From Rubrivivax sp. (lineage in GTDB: Bacteria; Pseudomonadota; Gammaproteobacteria; Burkholderiales; Burkholderiaceae_C): DNA of 33,515 nt. This document shows, piece after piece, positions 19,835 to 28,122 of the stretch; the first letter of the stretch is position 1; each line of letters starts with the position of its first letter. A model generated the notes under the pieces. It saw nothing but the letters and a program-made list of their open reading frames with translations. It did no database searches and had not been told where the DNA came from. A program made the position numbers and the translations under genes. The DNA is taken from positions 1-33,515 of the forward strand of contig JAIXTY010000327.1 in the NCBI GenBank assembly GCA_027483705.1, in the 5' to 3' direction.

Positions 19835-21187
19835 TCACTGATCAGCGGGCATCACGGTGCCGCGGCATTCGCCGAAGCCGATGGCGCGGCGGCCCTCGGC
19901 CACGCAGCGGCCGCGCAGGATGACGCTGTCGCCGTCTTCCAGGAACGTGCGTGTCTCGCCGTTGCCGAGCGCCAGTGGCACCTTGCCGCCCTGGCTCAAC
20001 TCCAGCATCGAGCCGCCCTGCCCCGGCCCCGGGCCGCTGAGCGTGCCGGTGCCGAGCAGATCACCCGTGCGCAGGTTGCAGCCGTTCACCGTGTGGTGGG
20101 CGATCATCTGCGACAGGCTCCAGTACGCCGCCTCGGCGGTGTCGCTGGCCATCAGCCGCTCGCCGGGCGAGCCTTCCTTGCGCATGCGCGAGGTCTGCAG
20201 CCAGGTCTCGAGCTGGATGCTCAGCGCCCCGTGCGCGCGGTGCGAATCGCTGTCCAGGTAAGGCAGTGGCTGCGGGTGGTCGGCCGGCCGTGTGAAGGGC
20301 TGGCGGAACGGCGCCAGCGCCTCCATCGTCACGACCCAGGGGCTGACGGTGCTGCCCCAGTTCTTGCTCAGGAACGGCCCCAGCGGCTGGTATTCCCAGG
20401 GCTGGATGTCGCGCGCGCTCCAGTCGTTGAAGAGCACCAGGCCGAAGAGGTGCGCCTCGGCCTCGTCGATGCCGACGCGGCTGCCCAGCGCGTTGCCCGG
20501 GCCGATGAGCGCCCCGAGTTCGAGCTCGAAGTCGACGCGGCGGCTTTCGCGCAGCACCGGCGGCGCGGCGTCGGGCGGCTTGATCTGCCCCAGCGGCCGG
20601 CGCAGCCCGCGCCCGCTGACGACGATGCTGCTGCTGCGGCCGTGATAGCCGATAGGCACCCACTGGTAGTTGGGCAGCAGCGGGTTGTCGGGGCGGAAGA
20701 GGCGGCCCACCGCGGTGGCGTGGTGGATGCTGGCATAGAAGTCGGTGTAGTCGCCGATGGTGCACGGCAGGGCGAACTCGACCTCGGCCTGCGGCACCAG
20801 CGCGGCCTCGAGGAAGGGGCCGTGCAGGCTGCCGTCGGCGAGCGCTTCCGACAGCGCCGCGCGCACCGCGCGCCAGGCGGGGCGGCCCGTGGCCATGAAA
20901 GCGGCCAGGTCGCCATCGGCCAGTGGCTGCAGGTGCACCGCCACCTCCGGCGGCCAGGGGCAGATCTCCAGCGCGATCTTCAGGTCGAGCACCTGGTCGC
21001 CGATGGCCACGCCCACGCGCCAGGGCTCGGGCTCGAGGCCCTTGTCGGCCTTGCGGCGCAGCCGCGCATAAGGCAGGTTCTGGATCGGGAAGTCGGTGTC
21101 GGGCGCGTTGGCCGAGGCCACCCAGCTGACGAGGGCCGGGTCGTGCGTGGCGTCGGTGGCGTGGACGAAGGCGGGTTCGGCGGTCAT
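19835..21187 (-). CDS. fahA: Fumarylacetoacetase
   Basis: MTAEPAFVHATDATHDPALVSWVASANAPDTDFPIQNLPYARLRR; IGDYTDFYASIHHATAVGRLFRPDNPLLPNYQWVPIGYHGRSSSIV; LFNDWSARDIQPWEYQPLGPFLSKNWGSTVSPWVVT. Start reset to ATG 21187. Confidence 0.96.
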   Translation of the reverse strand: MTAEPAFVHATDATHDPALVSWVASANAPDTDFPIQNLPYARLRRKADKGLEPEPWRVGVAIGDQVLDLKIALEICPWPPEVAVHLQPLADGDLAAFMATGRPAWRAVRAALSEALADGSLHGPFLEAALVPQAEVEFALPCTIGDYTDFYASIHHATAVGRLFRPDNPLLPNYQWVPIGYHGRSSSIVVSGRGLRRPLGQIKPPDAAPPVLRESRRVDFELELGALIGPGNALGSRVGIDEAEAHLFGLVLFNDWSARDIQPWEYQPLGPFLSKNWGSTVSPWVVTMEALAPFRQPFTRPADHPQPLPYLDSDSHRAHGALSIQLETWLQTSRMRKEGSPGERLMASDTAEAAYWSLSQMIAHHTVNGCNLRTGDLLGTGTLSGPGPGQGGSMLELSQGGKVPLALGNGETRTFLEDGDSVILRGRCVAEGRRAIGFGECRGTVMPADQ

Positions 21188-21188
21188 C

Positions 21189-22529
21189 TCAGGCAGGGTC
21201 TTTGTAGCGATCGGCCAGCGTGGCCCAGCAGTCGGCATAGGCCGTGTCGAGCCGCCCGGGCTGCATCGCCCAGGCCGTGGGCCGCAGACGGTAGCGGCTT
21301 TCGAACATGAAGGCGAGCGTGTCGGCCAGCTTGTGCGGCTGCAGTTCGGCGGCACTCGCGCGCTCGAAGGCCTCGGTGTCGGGGCCGTGCGGCACCATGG
21401 CGTTGTGCAGGCTGGCGCCGCCGGGCCTGAAGCCCTCGGGCTTGGCGTCGTACTGGCCGAGCACCAGGCCCATGAACTCGCTCATCACGTTGCGGTGGTA
21501 CCAGGGCGGGCGGAAGGTGTCCTCGGCCACCATCCAGCGCGGCGGGAAGATCACGAAGTCGCAGTTGGCCACGCCGGGCGTGTCGGACGGGCTCGTCAGC
21601 ACCGTGAAGATGCTGGGGTCGGGGTGGTCGAAGCTGACGGTGCCGATGGTGTTGAAGTGCGCCGTGTCGTAGAGCAGCGGCACGAGGTTGCCGTGCCAGG
21701 CCACGACGTTGAACGGCGTGCCGGGTTGCTGGCAGCGCCAGCTGTGGCCGCCGAAGCGGCGCACGATCTCGTAGGGCCCCGCCTCGGCCTCGAAGGCCGC
21801 CGCCGGGGCGACGAAGTCGCGCGGGTTGGCCAGGCCGTTGCTGCCGATGGGGCCCAGCTCGGGCAGGCGGAACGCGGCGCCGTGGTTCTCGCACACATAG
21901 GCGCGGGCGGCGCCGTCGGGCAGCGCCACCTTGAAGGCCATGCCGCGCGGCACCAGCACGATCTGCCCCGGCGCCGCCGTCAGCACGCCCAGCTCGGTGG
22001 TCACCACCAGCCGGCCCTGCTGCGGCACGAGCAGCATCTCGCCATCGGCATTGACGAGCGCGCGCCGCGCCATGCTGCGGTTGGCGCACACCACGTGCAC
22101 GGCGATGCCGGTCTGCGCGTCGGGATCGCCGTTGCGGCAGACGGTGACGAGGCCGTCGACGAAGTCCAGCGAAGCGCCCTCGTCCGGCATCGCGAACGGG
22201 TGCCAGCGCAGCGGGTCGGGGGCGCCCGGGGCTTCGTCGGCGGCGGGGCCGGTCTGCCACAGCGGCTGCGGCATCAGCTGGTGCGCGCCGGTGACGACGC
22301 TGGGCTGGCGGCGGTACAGCCAGCTGCGGCGGTTCTCGGCGCGCGGTGCCGTGAAGGCCGTGCCCGACAGCAGCTCGGCGTAGAGGCCGTGGGCCACGCG
22401 CTGCGGGCTGTTGCGGCCCTGCGGCAGCGCACCGGGCACGGCCTCGCTGGCGAAGTGGTTGCCGAAGCCGGTGAGTGCTGCCATGGGCGAGGTCGTGGTC
22501 GGCAAGGCGGTGGGCAGGTCGCGGTTCAT
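21189..22529 (-). CDS. hmgA: Homogentisate 1,2-dioxygenase
   Basis: GFGNHFASEAVPGALPQGRNSPQRVAHGLYAELLSGTAFTAPRAENRRSWLYR; FPPRWMVAEDTFRPPWYHRNVMSEFMGLVLGQYDAKPEGF; start ATG 22529. Confidence 0.97.
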   Translation of the reverse strand: MNRDLPTALPTTTSPMAALTGFGNHFASEAVPGALPQGRNSPQRVAHGLYAELLSGTAFTAPRAENRRSWLYRRQPSVVTGAHQLMPQPLWQTGPAADEAPGAPDPLRWHPFAMPDEGASLDFVDGLVTVCRNGDPDAQTGIAVHVVCANRSMARRALVNADGEMLLVPQQGRLVVTTELGVLTAAPGQIVLVPRGMAFKVALPDGAARAYVCENHGAAFRLPELGPIGSNGLANPRDFVAPAAAFEAEAGPYEIVRRFGGHSWRCQQPGTPFNVVAWHGNLVPLLYDTAHFNTIGTVSFDHPDPSIFTVLTSPSDTPGVANCDFVIFPPRWMVAEDTFRPPWYHRNVMSEFMGLVLGQYDAKPEGFRPGGASLHNAMVPHGPDTEAFERASAAELQPHKLADTLAFMFESRYRLRPTAWAMQPGRLDTAYADCWATLADRYKDPA

Positions 22530-22804
22530 CGCGTCTCCTCGGGGGTGTCGGTGGCGGGCGCGAGGCCGGCGGGTGCGAGGCCGGCGCGTGCGGCCTGCAG
22601 GGCCTGCGCGAGCACGTCGAGATCGCCCACGTGGTTGGCCAGCAGCAGCACGAGGCGTGCGTTCAGCAGCCGGCTGGTGTCGTCGTCCAGGCCGCGGTGG
22701 GCCTCGATCAGCTGCTCGTAGAAGCCGTCGCCCGGCGTGTAGGCGTGGCGCGGCGCCTCGCCGGCGCGGTGGAAGTTGGGCTGCGTGTTCAGCACGGCGC
22801 TCAT
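22526..22804 (-). CDS. DUF2783-type small protein; candidate coupling component of the adjacent hydroxylase (MhaB-like)
   Basis: 92 aa: YTPGDGFYEQLIEAHRGLDDDTSRLLNARLVLLLANHVGDLDVLAQALQAAR. ATGA overlaps with both neighbours. The functional role is inferred. Confidence 0.75.
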   Translation of the reverse strand: MSAVLNTQPNFHRAGEAPRHAYTPGDGFYEQLIEAHRGLDDDTSRLLNARLVLLLANHVGDLDVLAQALQAARAGLAPAGLAPATDTPEETR

Positions 22805-24525
22805 GGTGACGGGGCTCCGGCGTCCAGGCCGCAGGCACGCGCCCGCGCGGCGCGCACGGCGGCCAGCGTGGGCACGCGCCAGCGTGCGGCCAGGTGTTGA
22901 TCGGGCCGCAGCAGCACGGCGCAACCGGGGCTGGCGTCCAGCCGCTGCGCGGCGCGGCGGTGGTGGTCCACCAGCACGGCGGCGCCGGCGGGCGTGGGGG
23001 TGTCGTGCTCGGCCACCAGCAGCGTGCGCACCGGCACGGCGTCGGCAGCCAGCGCGTCGATCATCGCCCGCTGCGCCGCGCCCAGCGCATCGGCCGAGGG
23101 CACGAAGAGCAGCAGCACGAAGCCGCCGCTTCCGTCGCGCCCGACGTGGCGCAGCAGCCAGCCGTCACGCCCGGCGTGGCGCACCGGGGCGTCGGCCAGC
23201 GGCGAGCCCGGGGCCAGTGCGCCGTCCCAGGCGTCGGTGTCGGGCGTGTTCAGCGGCGAGTCCGCCAGGTGCGTGGGCACCGAGAGCCGCCCGCTGTTGA
23301 CCAGCGTGCGCGCAAACGCGTGCTCGCGCGCCAGCGTCAGCACGGCATTGCGCAGGTCGCGGCTGGCGGTGTTCTTGGGCGTGATGAAGTCGGTGGCGCG
23401 CGTGCTGTTGAGGATGTTCTCATCGGCCGCGGCCACGCGCTCGGTGCTGTAGGTGTCGAGCAGGCTCTCCGGTGCGGTGCCGTCGAGCACCAGCTTGAGC
23501 TTCCAGCACAGGTTGTCGGCATCCTGGATGCCGCTGTTGGCGCCGCGTGCGCCGAAGGGGCTGACCTGGTGCGCCGCGTCGCCGGTGAAGAGCACGCGGC
23601 CGTGGCGGAACGCGGCCATGCGGCGGCACTGGAAGGTGTAGACGCTGACCCACTCGAGCTCGAAGGCCGGCGCGGCGCCGCCGGCGCCCTTCCAGTGCTG
23701 CAGCAGCGCGCGGATGCGGGGCAGCACGCGCTCGGGCTGCTTCTCGGCCTCGGGGTCGGCGTCCCAGCCGAGCTGGAAGTCGATGCGCCAGACGTTGTCG
23801 GCCTCGCGGTGCAGCAGCACGCTCTGGCCCGGGTGGAACGGCGGGTCGAACCAGAACCAGCGCTCCGTCGGGAAGTCGGCCTTCATCACCACGTCGGCGA
23901 TCAGGAAGCGATCGCGGAAGACCTGGCCTTCCATGTCCAGGCCGAGCTGCCGGCGGATAGGGCTGCGCGCGCCGTCGGCCACCACCAGCCAGTCGGCGTG
24001 CAGCGTGAAGGCGCCGTCGGGCGTGGCCACCTGCAGCACCACACCGTCGGCATGACGCTCGACGTGGCTGACCTGGTGCCTGAAGCGCAGCTGCAGGTTC
24101 GGCAGCTGCTGCGCACGCTCCACCAGGAACTGCTCCAGCCAGTACTGCTGCAGGTTCACCATGCCCGGGCGCTCGTGGTCGGGCTCGGGCAGCAGGTTGA
24201 AGTTGAAGACCTCGGTGTCGCGGTGGAAGGTGCGGCCCACGTTCCACGTCACGCCCTTGGCGACGACGGCGTCGCCCACCCCCAGGCGGTCGAGCACCTC
24301 GAGCGTGCGCTTGGCGTAGCACAGGCCGCGCGAGCCGATGCTGACGGTGTCGTCTTCGTCGAGCAGCGTCACGGCCACGCCCTGCTGTGCCAGGTCGATG
24401 GCCGCGGCCAGGCCCACCGGGCCGGCGCCCACCACCACCACGCGGGCGTGGTGGCGGGCCTCGGGCGCGTCGAGCTCCGGCGCGCGCGGCGCCGCGTAGC
24501 GCGGGTAGGTGTAGGTGCTCAGCAT
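22801..24525 (-). CDS. FAD-dependent aromatic hydroxylase (MhpA/MhaA-like; candidate 3-hydroxyphenylacetate 6-hydroxylase)
   Basis: ARVVVVGAGPVGLAAAIDLAQQGVAVTLLDEDD (FAD GXGXXG), GDAAHQVSPFGARGANSGIQDADNLCWKLKLVL; 574 aa; start ATG 24525. Substrate assignment rests on operon context. Confidence 0.9.
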   Translation of the reverse strand: MLSTYTYPRYAAPRAPELDAPEARHHARVVVVGAGPVGLAAAIDLAQQGVAVTLLDEDDTVSIGSRGLCYAKRTLEVLDRLGVGDAVVAKGVTWNVGRTFHRDTEVFNFNLLPEPDHERPGMVNLQQYWLEQFLVERAQQLPNLQLRFRHQVSHVERHADGVVLQVATPDGAFTLHADWLVVADGARSPIRRQLGLDMEGQVFRDRFLIADVVMKADFPTERWFWFDPPFHPGQSVLLHREADNVWRIDFQLGWDADPEAEKQPERVLPRIRALLQHWKGAGGAAPAFELEWVSVYTFQCRRMAAFRHGRVLFTGDAAHQVSPFGARGANSGIQDADNLCWKLKLVLDGTAPESLLDTYSTERVAAADENILNSTRATDFITPKNTASRDLRNAVLTLAREHAFARTLVNSGRLSVPTHLADSPLNTPDTDAWDGALAPGSPLADAPVRHAGRDGWLLRHVGRDGSGGFVLLLFVPSADALGAAQRAMIDALAADAVPVRTLLVAEHDTPTPAGAAVLVDHHRRAAQRLDASPGCAVLLRPDQHLAARWRVPTLAAVRAARARACGLDAGAPSP

Positions 24526-24542
24526 GGCTGGCGGCCGGGGCT

Positions 24543-25505
24543 TCAGCCTTCGAGCGTCTTCCACATCTCGATGTCGCGCTCGGCCGTCCAGATGCGCGGG
24601 ACGCGGTGGCCGGACATCTCGTCGTAGCAGCGCGTCACGTCGAAGGGCATGCAGTGCTGGAAGATGACCCAGTGGCCGTACTTGGGCGCCAGCGCCGCCA
24701 TCGTGCGCTTGTAGACCGCGTTGAGGTCCAGGCCCGCCTTCACGCCGGCCTCGACGCTGGCGCGCACGTCGCTGATGAAGTCGCGCGTGCCCTGCAGCCC
24801 GGCGGCCACCTGCTCGGGCGTGACGAGCGCGGCACCCCGGCCGGGCACCAGCTTCTCCGGCTTCAGCGCGGCCACCGCATCGAGCGTGGCCGGCCAGTCG
24901 TTGAAGTAGGCGTCACCCGCGTAGGGCGTGGCGTCGAACTCGACCAGGTCGCCGCTGAAGAGGATCTTCTGCTGCGGCAGCCAGGCCACCGTGTCGCCCT
25001 TGGTGTGGCCGCGGCCCAGCTGCAGCAGCTGCACCTCGAGCTGGCCAAGCCACAGCGTCATCTTCCCCGTGAAGGTGATGGTGGGCCAGGTCAGCCCCGG
25101 CGGCACGCTCTCGACGTTGCGGAACAGGCGCGGGAAGCGGCCGATCGCGCTGGCCTTGTCCTGCTCGCCCCGTTCGACGATCAGGTCGTAGGTGTCCTGG
25201 CTGGCGATGATCTGCTGCGGGTTGTAGGCGCTCGCACCGAGCACGCGCACGGCGTGGTAATGCGTGAGCAGCACGTACTTGATGGGCTTGTCCGTCACCT
25301 CCCGGATGCGGCGGATGACGTCCTGCGCCATCACCGGCGTGGCCTGCGTGTCGAGCACGAGCACCGCGTCGTCGCCGACGATGACGCCGGTGTTGGGGTC
25401 GCCCTCGGCGGTGTAGGCGTAGGCGTTGTCGGAGAGCTTGGTGAAGCTGACCTTCTTTTCCTCGAGATCGGCTTGCGAGGCGAAGGCCTTGGCAGGAGCG
25501 TTCAT
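24543..25505 (-). CDS. MBL-fold metallo-hydrolase-like protein
   Basis: YVLLTHYHAVRVLGASAY, LGRGHTKGDTVAWLPQQKILFSGDLVEFDATPYAGDAYFNDW; MBL fold with an atypical metal motif. Confidence 0.88.
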   Translation of the reverse strand: MNAPAKAFASQADLEEKKVSFTKLSDNAYAYTAEGDPNTGVIVGDDAVLVLDTQATPVMAQDVIRRIREVTDKPIKYVLLTHYHAVRVLGASAYNPQQIIASQDTYDLIVERGEQDKASAIGRFPRLFRNVESVPPGLTWPTITFTGKMTLWLGQLEVQLLQLGRGHTKGDTVAWLPQQKILFSGDLVEFDATPYAGDAYFNDWPATLDAVAALKPEKLVPGRGAALVTPEQVAAGLQGTRDFISDVRASVEAGVKAGLDLNAVYKRTMAALAPKYGHWVIFQHCMPFDVTRCYDEMSGHRVPRIWTAERDIEMWKTLEG

Positions 25506-25532
25506 GCGGCTTGTCTCCGATGGGGTTGTTTG

Positions 25533-25563
25533 ATATTGTCGAATCGATTCGTCTTAGTGTAAA
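25533..25563 (-). promoter_or_regulatory. Putative promoter of the MBL/hydroxylase operon with a 12-bp palindromic operator in its spacer
   Basis: Minus-strand TTTACA (25563-25558), 19-nt spacer, CAATAT (25538-25533); perfect palindrome CGAATCGATTCG at 25540-25551. Confidence 0.5.
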
Positions 25564-25580
25564 CCCCTCCACGCCCCACC

Positions 25581-26336
25581 ATGGCCGAGCAGCGCGGCAT
25601 CCAGAGCATCGAGGTCGGCGGCCGGCTGCTGCAGGCGCTCACGCGGCAGGGCCGGCCGATGGCGCTGAAGGACCTCGCCGCCGCCGCCGATATGGCCCCG
25701 GCCAAGGCCCACCCCTACCTGGTGAGCTTCGGCAAGCTCGGCCTCATCGTGCAGGACGCCGCCAGCGGCCGCTACGGCCTGGGCCCGCTGGCGCTGCAGA
25801 TCGGCCTCATCAGCCTGCAGCAGGTGGACCCGCTGCGCCTGGCCACCGAGCAGCTGGCGCCGCTGGCACGCGAGATCGGCCAGACCGTGGGCATCACCGT
25901 GTGGGGCGAACACGGCGCCACGGTCGTGCGCACCGAAGAGGCGCCCAGCGCCGTGCACGTGACCATGCGCCACGGTGCGGTGATGAGCCTCACCGGCACC
26001 GCCAGCGGCCGCCTGTTCGCGGCGCACCTGCCGCGCGAGGTGGTGCGCGCGGCGCTGCGTGCCGAAGGCGGCCGTGGCACGCTCGACAAGGCCTTCGAGG
26101 CCGAGCTGGCCGCCATCCGCGAAGCCGGCATCAGCCATGTGGTCGACCGCGCCGTGCCGGGCGTCAGCGGCCTGGCGGCGCCGGTGTTCGACGCCACGGG
26201 GCAGCTGGTGCTGGCGCTGACCGCCATTGGCGCGACCGCGGCCTTTGATGCGCGGCCACAAGGGGCGGCAGCCGCGGCGCTTCGGCGTTGCGCAACGGCG
26301 TTGACGGCGCAACTGGGCGCCAGCCCGGGCGACTAA
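25581..26336 (+). CDS. IclR family transcriptional regulator
   Basis: RGIQSIEVGGRLLQALTRQGRPMALKDLAAAADMAPAKAHPYLVSFGKLGLIVQDAASGRYGLGPLALQIG: IclR winged HTH, followed by an IclR effector domain. Confidence 0.94.
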   Translation: MAEQRGIQSIEVGGRLLQALTRQGRPMALKDLAAAADMAPAKAHPYLVSFGKLGLIVQDAASGRYGLGPLALQIGLISLQQVDPLRLATEQLAPLAREIGQTVGITVWGEHGATVVRTEEAPSAVHVTMRHGAVMSLTGTASGRLFAAHLPREVVRAALRAEGGRGTLDKAFEAELAAIREAGISHVVDRAVPGVSGLAAPVFDATGQLVLALTAIGATAAFDARPQGAAAAALRRCATALTAQLGASPGD

Positions 26337-27859
26337 CTCGCCTGGGCCTCCCAGGCCGCCCGCAACTCACGCTTCAGCACCTTGCCGATGGCGCTGCGCG
26401 GCAGCTCCGGCATCCAATGCAGCGCACTCAGCCGCTGCGTCTTGCCCACCTGCGCGTTCACCCATGCGCGCAGCGCCTCGGCCTCGAGCGTGCTGCCCTC
26501 GCGCCGCACGCAGAAGGCCACCGGTGTTTCGCCCCACTCGCGGCTGGGCAGGCCCACCACGGCGGCGTCGGCCACTTCGGGGTGCTGACGCAGCACGGCC
26601 TCCAGATCGCTGGGGTAGATGTTGAAGCCGCCGCTGATGACCATGTCCTTGCGGCGGTCCATCAGCACGAGGAAGCCGTCGTCGTCGAAGCGGCCGATGT
26701 CGCCGGTGCGCAGGAAGCGCTGGCCGTCGGGGCTGAACCATTCGGCCTCGCGCGTGAGGTCCGGGCGGCCGTGGTAGCCGGTCATCATGCCGGGGCTGCG
26801 GCCGACGATCTCGCCGGTGGATCCTGGCGGCAGCTCGCGGCCGTCCTCGCCGATCAGGCGGATGTCGTGGCCCTCGGCCGGCGGGCCCACGGTGTGCAGC
26901 TTCGTGGGGTGCAGGTGGGCCTGCAGGATGCAGGTGCCGCCGCCTTCGGTGAGGCCGTAGTACTCGGTCAGGCCGCCGGGCCAGCGGGCGAGTACCGCCG
27001 CCTTCAGCTCGGCATGGAACGGCGCGCTGGTGCAGAACTTCTGCTGGAAACTGCGCAGGTCGTACCGGTCGAAATCGGGCAGGTCCATCAGCCGCCGGTA
27101 CTGCACCGGCACCAGCATCGTGTGAGTGGCGCGGTGGGCCTGCGCCAGCTCCAGGTAGCCCTTCGCATCGAACTTCGGCATCAGCACGGCGCAGCCGCCG
27201 TAGGCCAGCGTCGGGATCAGGCACACCAGCGTCGTGTTGCTGTAGAGGGGCGTGGCGATCATCGTCACCGTGTCGGTGCCGTAGCCCGAGGCCCCCGCGC
27301 GGCGGATGTGCGCCCAGCGCATGGCGTGCGGCTGCACGATGCCCTTGGGCGTGCCCGTCGTGCCGGAGCTGTAGATGATGTTGAAGGGCGATGCGGGGTC
27401 GATGGCCACCGGCTGCGGCCGCGCGCCCAGGGCGGGCAGCGCGGCGTCGAGCACCGCAGGATCGTCGCCAACGGCCACGCGCTGCACGGCGGCCGGCCAG
27501 GCCACGTCGTCGGCCAGCGCATCGCCGAAGAGCACGCGCACGCCGGCATCCGCCGCCATCGCCGCGCGCTGCGCCGGCGTGGCGCTGGGCGCCAGCGGCA
27601 CGGCGGCGGCACCGGTGCGCAGGATGCCGATGAACACCGCCACCGCGTCCAGCGAGGTGGCCGCGCACAGGGCTGCGGTGTCGCCCGGGCCGACGCCGCG
27701 TGCTTGCAGCAGCGCCGCGATGCGGTCGGCGCGCGCGTCGAGTTCGCGCCAGCTCCAGCGGCGCGCGCCGCACACCAGCACGGGCGCCTCGGGGCGCTGG
27801 CGCGCATGCAGCGCCACCAGCGTGGGCAGGCTCTCAAAGTCCGATTCGGGCAGGGTCAT
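26333..27859 (-). CDS. AMP-dependent synthetase/ligase (acyl-CoA or aryl-CoA synthetase)
   Basis: IIYSSGTTGTPKGIVQPHAMRW, EYYGLTEGGGTC, RTGDIGRFDDDGFLVLMDRRKDMVISGGFNIYPSDLEAVL, RSAIGKVLKREL; start reset to ATG 27859. Confidence 0.93.
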   Translation of the reverse strand: MTLPESDFESLPTLVALHARQRPEAPVLVCGARRWSWRELDARADRIAALLQARGVGPGDTAALCAATSLDAVAVFIGILRTGAAAVPLAPSATPAQRAAMAADAGVRVLFGDALADDVAWPAAVQRVAVGDDPAVLDAALPALGARPQPVAIDPASPFNIIYSSGTTGTPKGIVQPHAMRWAHIRRAGASGYGTDTVTMIATPLYSNTTLVCLIPTLAYGGCAVLMPKFDAKGYLELAQAHRATHTMLVPVQYRRLMDLPDFDRYDLRSFQQKFCTSAPFHAELKAAVLARWPGGLTEYYGLTEGGGTCILQAHLHPTKLHTVGPPAEGHDIRLIGEDGRELPPGSTGEIVGRSPGMMTGYHGRPDLTREAEWFSPDGQRFLRTGDIGRFDDDGFLVLMDRRKDMVISGGFNIYPSDLEAVLRQHPEVADAAVVGLPSREWGETPVAFCVRREGSTLEAEALRAWVNAQVGKTQRLSALHWMPELPRSAIGKVLKRELRAAWEAQAS

Positions 27860-28122
27860 CGCGCGATGGTGCCGCAAGGGCCGCAGTTCGGCGATGCGCA
27901 TGGCGCCCGAAGGATCTGACCACACGGTGGCGCGACGTGCCCCCTCAATTGCAGGCGCTGCAGCAGGTGTCGAATGTCTTGACAGGTGTCACAAGCTGCG
28001 GCATGGGTGCACTTCCAACCAGTTGAATACGTTGATCATTCACTCATTGGCTCGATTTCTGCTTCTGCGCGATCAGACCTCGGCGACGCGCCGGCGGCGA
28101 ACCCAATACCTGAGGAGATTTC

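Noticed and set aside
22894-24627. 577-aa plus-strand ORF opposite the FAD hydroxylase
   Set aside because: Long but compositionally a shadow ORF (H/Q/A/V/R/G repeats); the opposite strand has clear FAD motifs.
26288-27919. 543-aa plus-strand ORF opposite the CoA ligase
   Set aside because: Shadow ORF; no recognisable domain, and the opposite frame carries all synthetase motifs.
27980-27991. Inverted repeat TGACA-GG-TGTCA upstream of the PEP-CTERM gene
   Set aside because: Only 5-bp arms; too short to claim as an operator without conservation data.
27926-28122. Sigma-54 promoter upstream of the PEP-CTERM gene
   Set aside because: No GG-N10-GC arrangement with acceptable consensus; the nearest GG/GC pair has 11-nt spacing. 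A TTGACA at 27979-27984 lacks a convincing -10 at 17 nt.
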